Assembly (NCBI RefSeq): GCF_001905595.1
Contig: NZ_LIXI01000005.1
Span: 584,675-648,674, forward strand
Direction of reading: 5' to 3'
Source: Streptomyces sp. CB00316
Lineage (GTDB): Bacteria; Actinomycetota; Actinomycetes; Streptomycetales; Streptomycetaceae
DNA: 64,000 nucleotides
Shown here: positions 58,299 to 64,000 of the stretch, in pieces
Numbering within the stretch: the stretch's first letter is position 1
Layout of the letters: every line of letters starts with the position of its first letter
Notes under the pieces: generated by a model
What the model was told of the DNA's origin: nothing
Seen by the model: only the letters and a program-made list of their open reading frames with translations
Database searches by the model: none
Program-made: the position numbers and the translations under genes

Positions 58299-60134
58299 TC
58301 AGCCCAGCCGCTCCACCAGCGCGTGGTACTCGTCCCACAGCTCCTTGGGCGTGTGGTCGCCGAAGGTGTTGAGGTGCTCGGGGACCAGGGCGGCCTCCTC
58401 GCGCCAGACCTCCTTGTCGACCGTGAGCAGGAAGTCGAGGTCGGACTCGGAGAGGTCCAGGCCCTCGGTGTCGAGCGCGCCCTTGGCCGGCAGGATGCCG
58501 ATCGGGGTCTCGACGCCCTCGCCCCTGCCCTCCAGGCGCTCCACGATCCACTTCAGGACGCGGCTGTTCTCACCGAAGCCGGGCCACACGAACGCGCCCG
58601 CCTCGTTCTTGCGGAACCAGTTCACGTAGTAGATCTTCGGGAGCTTCGACTGGTCGGCCTTGTCCGCACCGACCTTGACCCAGTGGTTCATGTAGTCGCC
58701 CATGTTGTAGCCGCAGAACGGCAGCATGGCGAACGGGTCGCGGCGCAGCTCGCCGACCTTGCCCTCGGCGGCGGCGGTCTTCTCGGAGGCGACGTTGGCT
58801 CCGAGGAAGACGCCGTGCTGCCAGTCGAAGGACTCGGTGACCAGCGGTACGGCCGAGGCGCGGCGACCGCCGAAGAGGATGGCCGAGATCGGCACGCCCT
58901 TGGGGTCCTCCCACTCGGGCGCGATGATCGGGCACTGCCCGGCCGGGACGGTGAAGCGGGCGTTGGGGTGGGCGGCGGGCGTGCCGGACTCAGGGGTCCA
59001 GTCGTTGCCCTTCCAGTCCGTGAGGTGCGCGGGCGCCTCTTCGGTCATGCCCTCCCACCAGACGTCGCCGTCGTCCGTGAGCGCCACGTTGGTGAAGACG
59101 GAGTTGCCCCACATGGTCTTCATGGCGTTGGCGTTGGTGTGCTCACCCGTGCCGGGCGCGACGCCGAAGAAGCCCGCCTCGGGGTTGATCGCGTAGAGCC
59201 GGCCGTCCTCGCCGAACCGCATCCAGGCGATGTCGTCGCCGATGGTCTCCACGGTCCAGCCGGGGATCGTGGGCTCCAGCATGGCGAGGTTGGTCTTGCC
59301 GCAGGCGGACGGGAAGGCGGCGGCAACGTACTTGGGGGCCTCCGACTCACCGCGCGGCGGCGTGAGCTTCAGGATGAGCATGTGCTCGGCGAGCCAGCCC
59401 TCGTCTCGGGCCATGACGGAGGCGATGCGGAGCGCGTAGCACTTCTTGCCGAGCAGGGCGTTGCCGCCGTAGCCGGAGCCGTACGACCAGATCTCACGGT
59501 CCTCGGGGAAGTGCGAGATGTACTTGGTGGTGTTGCAGGGCCACGGAACGTCTTCCTGGCCCTCGGCCAGCGGGGCGCCAAGAGTGTGGACGGCCTTCAC
59601 GAAGAAGCCGTCGGTGCCCAGCTCGTCCAGGACCGCCTGGCCCATGCGGGTCATGGTGCGCATGGAGACGGCGACGTACGCGGAGTCGGTGATCTCGACG
59701 CCGATGGCGGAGAGGGGCGAGCCGACGGGGCCCATGCAGAAGGGGACCACGTACATGGTGCGACCACGCATGGAGCCGCGGAAGACGCCGTCGGCACCGG
59801 TGAAGATCTCCCGCATCTCGGCGGGGTCCTTCCAGTGGTTCGTGGGACCCGCGTCCTTCTCCTCCTTGGAGCAGATGAACGTACGGTCCTCGACGCGGGC
59901 GACATCGCTCGGGTCGGACGCGGCGTAGTACGAGTTCGGCCGCTTGATCTCGTCCAGCTTGGTGAACGTGCCCTTGGCGACGAGCTCCCCGCACAGGCGC
60001 TCGTACTCGGCCTCGGAGCCGTCGCACCAGACCACCTGGTCCGGCTGGGTGATCGCTGCGATCTCGTCGACCCAGGAGATCAGCTCCTGGTGGTGGGTGG
60101 GGACAGTGAGGGGAGCCGCGATGTCGCGCGCCAC
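58299..60134 (-). CDS. pckG: phosphoenolpyruvate carboxykinase (GTP)
   Basis: This is a 611-residue GTP-dependent PEPCK, converting oxaloacetate to PEP in gluconeogenesis, cytoplasmic. The P-loop and hyperreactive Cys are in AAAFPSACGKTNLAMLEP. The metal-binding lid region lies in IGDDIAWMRFGEDGRLYAIN with PEAGFFGVAPGT. RTMYVVPFCMGPVGSPLSAI and SYGSGYGGNALLGKKCYALR are conserved parts of the fold. The GTG at 60134 is preceded by AAGGAGCG; the frame stays open upstream, but the extension is low-complexity. The gene stands alone on its strand. Confidence 0.96.
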   Translation of the reverse strand: MARDIAAPLTVPTHHQELISWVDEIAAITQPDQVVWCDGSEAEYERLCGELVAKGTFTKLDEIKRPNSYYAASDPSDVARVEDRTFICSKEEKDAGPTNHWKDPAEMREIFTGADGVFRGSMRGRTMYVVPFCMGPVGSPLSAIGVEITDSAYVAVSMRTMTRMGQAVLDELGTDGFFVKAVHTLGAPLAEGQEDVPWPCNTTKYISHFPEDREIWSYGSGYGGNALLGKKCYALRIASVMARDEGWLAEHMLILKLTPPRGESEAPKYVAAAFPSACGKTNLAMLEPTIPGWTVETIGDDIAWMRFGEDGRLYAINPEAGFFGVAPGTGEHTNANAMKTMWGNSVFTNVALTDDGDVWWEGMTEEAPAHLTDWKGNDWTPESGTPAAHPNARFTVPAGQCPIIAPEWEDPKGVPISAILFGGRRASAVPLVTESFDWQHGVFLGANVASEKTAAAEGKVGELRRDPFAMLPFCGYNMGDYMNHWVKVGADKADQSKLPKIYYVNWFRKNEAGAFVWPGFGENSRVLKWIVERLEGRGEGVETPIGILPAKGALDTEGLDLSESDLDFLLTVDKEVWREEAALVPEHLNTFGDHTPKELWDEYHALVERLG

Positions 60135-60313
60135 GATCGCTCCTTGATGAGGGTGTGTGTTGTCAGGTGCCCCGTGGGGGCTGCGACCCGGATGCTTCGT
60201 ACCCTTCGATCCCCTGGCGCTCATCCGGTGCCGACCGCACTCATTTGATCATCCGACCGTTTCGCCCATATGTCCAGGGGGCCTCACACGTGAGCATCGC
60301 CACTCATATTCGT

Positions 60314-60333
60314 TACCTACGGTTGCGTAGGTA
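60314..60333. promoter_or_regulatory. perfect palindrome TACCTACGGTTGCGTAGGTA
   Basis: Eight-base arms with a 4-bp centre, 11-30 bp upstream of the hemolysin III start and about 180 bp from the pckG start. The symmetry and size fit a TetR-type operator, and it overlaps where a promoter should be. Which regulator binds it is unknown. Confidence 0.65.
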
Positions 60334-60343
60334 GCATGCGGAT

Positions 60344-61048
60344 ATGACTGACGCCGCCGCGACCACGAGCCCGACCGGGGCGACCACAGGCCCTGTCGAG
60401 CTCGACCCCGTCCCCGTCAAGCCCCGGATGCGCGGCTGGCTGCACGCCGGCATGTTCCCCGCGGTGCTGATCGCAGGGATCACCCTGATCGCCCTGACCG
60501 ACAGCACCCGCGGCCGGATCGCGTGCGCCATCTACATCGCGACGGCCTGTCTGCTCTTCGGCGTGAGCGCGGTCTACCACCGCGGCACCTGGGGCCCGCG
60601 CGGGGAGGCGGTGCTGCGCCGCCTGGACCACGCCAACATCTTCCTGATCATCGCGGGGACCTATACCCCGCTGACCCTGCTGCTCCTGCCCGAATCCACC
60701 GGACGGCCCCTGCTCTGGGCGGTCTGGGGGGCCGCGGCGGCGGGCATCGCGTTCCGGGTCTTCTGGGTCGGCGCCCCGCGCTGGCTCTACACGCCGTGCT
60801 ACATCGCGATGGGCTGGGCCGCGGTCTTCTTCCTGCCCGACTTCATGCGGACGGGCGGCATCGCGGTCCTGGTGCTGGTCATCGTGGGCGGGCTGCTCTA
60901 CAGCGCGGGCGGCGTGATCTACGGCATCAAGCGGCCGAACCCGTCGCCGCGCTGGTTCGGCTTCCACGAGGTCTTCCACTCGCTGACGCTGGCGGCGTTC
61001 GCGGCGCATTACGTGGGCATCTCGCTGGTGGCGTACCAGCACGGATAG
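60344..61048 (+). CDS. hemolysin III family (PAQR) membrane protein
   Basis: This is a 234-residue protein with seven membrane helices and the PAQR/hemolysin III fold. An acidic-Pro N-terminus is followed by GWLHAGMFPAVLIAGITLIA. The helix with FGVSAVYHRGTW holds conserved His, LDHANIFLIIAGTYTPL has the conserved Asp-His, and GFHEVFHSLTLAAFAAHYVG supplies the last His pair. These residues bind zinc in the family. The E. coli homologue TrhA affects membrane energetics. It is under the palindrome and is divergent from pckG. No haemolysis is implied. Confidence 0.9.
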   Translation: MTDAAATTSPTGATTGPVELDPVPVKPRMRGWLHAGMFPAVLIAGITLIALTDSTRGRIACAIYIATACLLFGVSAVYHRGTWGPRGEAVLRRLDHANIFLIIAGTYTPLTLLLLPESTGRPLLWAVWGAAAAGIAFRVFWVGAPRWLYTPCYIAMGWAAVFFLPDFMRTGGIAVLVLVIVGGLLYSAGGVIYGIKRPNPSPRWFGFHEVFHSLTLAAFAAHYVGISLVAYQHG

Positions 61049-61115
61049 GCAGTACGGGTACGAGTGAGGGGCCGGCCGCACGCAGCGACCGACCCCCTTC
61101 TCATCGCCCCGGCTC

Positions 61116-63134
<2,019 letters not shown>

Positions 63135-63244
63135 GCGATCCAGCCTCTCACAGTGCCCGTCGCCATCGGTGAGGCCCGCTGAACCCTGGCTCATCCGGCC
63201 GCACCGCCACCGCTCACGCCCACACGGCAGGCGAGCACGACGGC

Positions 63245-63260
63245 GCCCCGTCGACGGGGC
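63245..63260. terminator. GC palindrome between the DUF255 and epsilon-subunit genes
   Basis: GCCCCGTCGACGGGGC is a perfect 16-bp palindrome 39 bp beyond the stop of the epsilon-subunit gene on the minus strand. With only a 4-nt loop it may end that transcript. Confidence 0.5.
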
Positions 63261-63298
63261 GAGCCGCGGCCGCCGTCATCGGCGGTGCTGACCGCGCG

Positions 63299-63502
63299 TC
63301 AGCCCTGCCAGCTGTGCGGTGCGCGGAAGCCCGGCGTGCGCTCCAGGCGGCGCCAGCGGGCCGTGTCGCGGCCGCGGTGGGCGGGGGCGGACGGCTGGGC
63401 GGCGGCGCGGGCCATCAGGACGGCGGTGATGGCCGCGAGTTCCTCGGGGCCGGCGTGGCCTTTCTCGACGCGCAGGACGGACTCGGCGGAAGTCAGGCTC
63501 AT
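63299..63502 (-). CDS. acyl-CoA carboxylase epsilon subunit
   Basis: This is a 67-residue protein of the AccE/PccE family, small subunits that stabilise actinobacterial acyl-CoA carboxylases by linking the alpha and beta subunits. The N-terminal SAESVLRVEKGHAGPEELAA is the conserved helix, and SRWRRLERTPGFRAP-like residues close it: ARWRRLERTPGFRAPHSW. The ATG at 63502 has a purine-rich upstream stretch. It follows the beta-subunit gene by 72 bp on the same strand. Confidence 0.88.
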   Translation of the reverse strand: MSLTSAESVLRVEKGHAGPEELAAITAVLMARAAAQPSAPAHRGRDTARWRRLERTPGFRAPHSWQG

Positions 63503-63574
63503 GGCGGGGTGTCTCCGTCTTCTCGGCAGGGTGTCGTGGACCGTGCGGCGGATCGCGCCACTGCCCAGGTGCGA

Positions 63575-64000
63575 CTACTGCGGGGGGTTGCCGTGCTTGC
63601 GGGAGGGCAGGTCGGCGTGCTTGGTGCGGAGCATGGCGAGCGAGGCGATGAGTACCTCGCGGGTCTCGGCGGGGTCGATGACGTCGTCGACCAGACCGCG
63701 CTCGGCCGCGTAGTAGGGGTGCATCAGCTCGGCCTTGTACTCCTTGACCATGCGGGCGCGCATGGCCTCGGGGTCCTCGGCGTCCGCGATCTGGCGGCGG
63801 AAGATGACGTTGGCGGCACCCTCGGCACCCATCACCGCGATCTCGTTGGTGGGCCAGGCGTAGGTGAGGTCGGCCCCGATGGACTGGCTGTCCATGACGA
63901 TGTACGCGCCTCCGTAGGCCTTCCGCAGGATCAGCGAGATCCGGGGCACGGTGGCGTTGCAGTAGGCGTACAGCAGCTTGGCGCCGTGCCGGATGATCCC
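63575..64000 (-). CDS. acyl-CoA carboxylase beta subunit (N-terminus beyond the window)
   Basis: This is the C-terminal 141 residues of a carboxyltransferase subunit, which moves carboxyl from biotin to acetyl- or propionyl-CoA to feed fatty-acid and polyketide synthesis. YAYCNATVPRISLILRKAYG, GGAYIVMDSQSIGADLTYAW and NEIAVMGAEGAANVIFRRQI are the conserved carboxyltransferase core, and the end reads RGLVDDVIDPAETREVLIAS. The start lies right of the window edge. The epsilon-subunit gene follows, so this is an actinobacterial acyl-CoA carboxylase. Confidence 0.93.
   Translation of the reverse strand, partial: GIIRHGAKLLYAYCNATVPRISLILRKAYGGAYIVMDSQSIGADLTYAWPTNEIAVMGAEGAANVIFRRQIADAEDPEAMRARMVKEYKAELMHPYYAAERGLVDDVIDPAETREVLIASLAMLRTKHADLPSRKHGNPPQ

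Overview
The window is chromosomal DNA of a Streptomyces or very close relative. GC content is very high with strong third-position GC, many starts are GTG with purine-rich ribosome sites, and the gene content is typical of the genus: SpoIIE-type phosphatase, divergent oxyR-ahpCD, PhoH with PIN domain, chitinase with a DasR-type operator, actinobacterial Tad pilus genes, GTP-dependent PEP carboxykinase and an acyl-CoA carboxylase epsilon subunit. I see no tRNA, rRNA, insertion sequence, prophage or CRISPR array.

Layout. 1-5.2 kb: end of a secreted SGNH hydrolase gene (cut by the window edge), fumarase fumC, a DUF402 protein and a GAF/PP2C/ATPase signalling protein. 5.2-12.7 kb: a class A penicillin-binding protein, an SPFH protein coupled to a ribbon-helix-helix protein, and a PadR-ABC ATPase-FtsX permease operon. 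12.7-15 kb: oxyR divergent from ahpC-ahpD. 15-21.4 kb: AI-2E family membrane protein, a secreted SLT-type muralytic enzyme with a long leader, PhoH, a cis-prenyltransferase and an aldo/keto reductase. 21.4-28 kb: an AlkZ-like DNA glycosylase, a methyltransferase, a prepilin peptidase, a DUF192 protein, a GT-C membrane glycosyltransferase and unknown genes.

28-43.5 kb is a Tad/Flp pilus region. On the minus strand lie a zinc-ribbon protein, CpaB, CpaE/TadZ, two TadE-like proteins, TadA, TadB, TadC, a histidine kinase and response regulator, the Flp pilin, a TadG-like protein, a lipoprotein and a secreted OmpA-domain protein, ended by a strong hairpin. Facing it on the plus strand is a 676-residue protein with four membrane helices, an internal type IV prepilin cleavage site and a 460-residue exported region with a calcium-type loop, followed by a lipoprotein. 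GGGCCC-containing boxes precede this gene and the Flp pilin and also lie by the prepilin peptidase gene. I regard this as the most novel part of the window.

44-55 kb: a GH18 chitinase under a DasR-like operator, an Nramp-like transporter, a methyltransferase, then a catabolic cluster (RidA, IclR, KDG-kinase-like PfkB kinase, PLP deaminase, N-acyl-D-amino acid deacylase) that fits breakdown of N-acetyl-D-glucosaminate, the monomer of oxidised chitin. The kinase carries three in-frame 42-bp repeats, and a possible remnant of a GntP permease lies next to the cluster. 54-64 kb: arylamine N-acetyltransferase, an AlaA-like aminotransferase, two actinobacterial proteins of unknown function, pckG, a hemolysin III family protein under a perfect palindrome, a DUF255 thioredoxin-domain protein and the start of an acyl-CoA carboxylase locus cut by the right edge.
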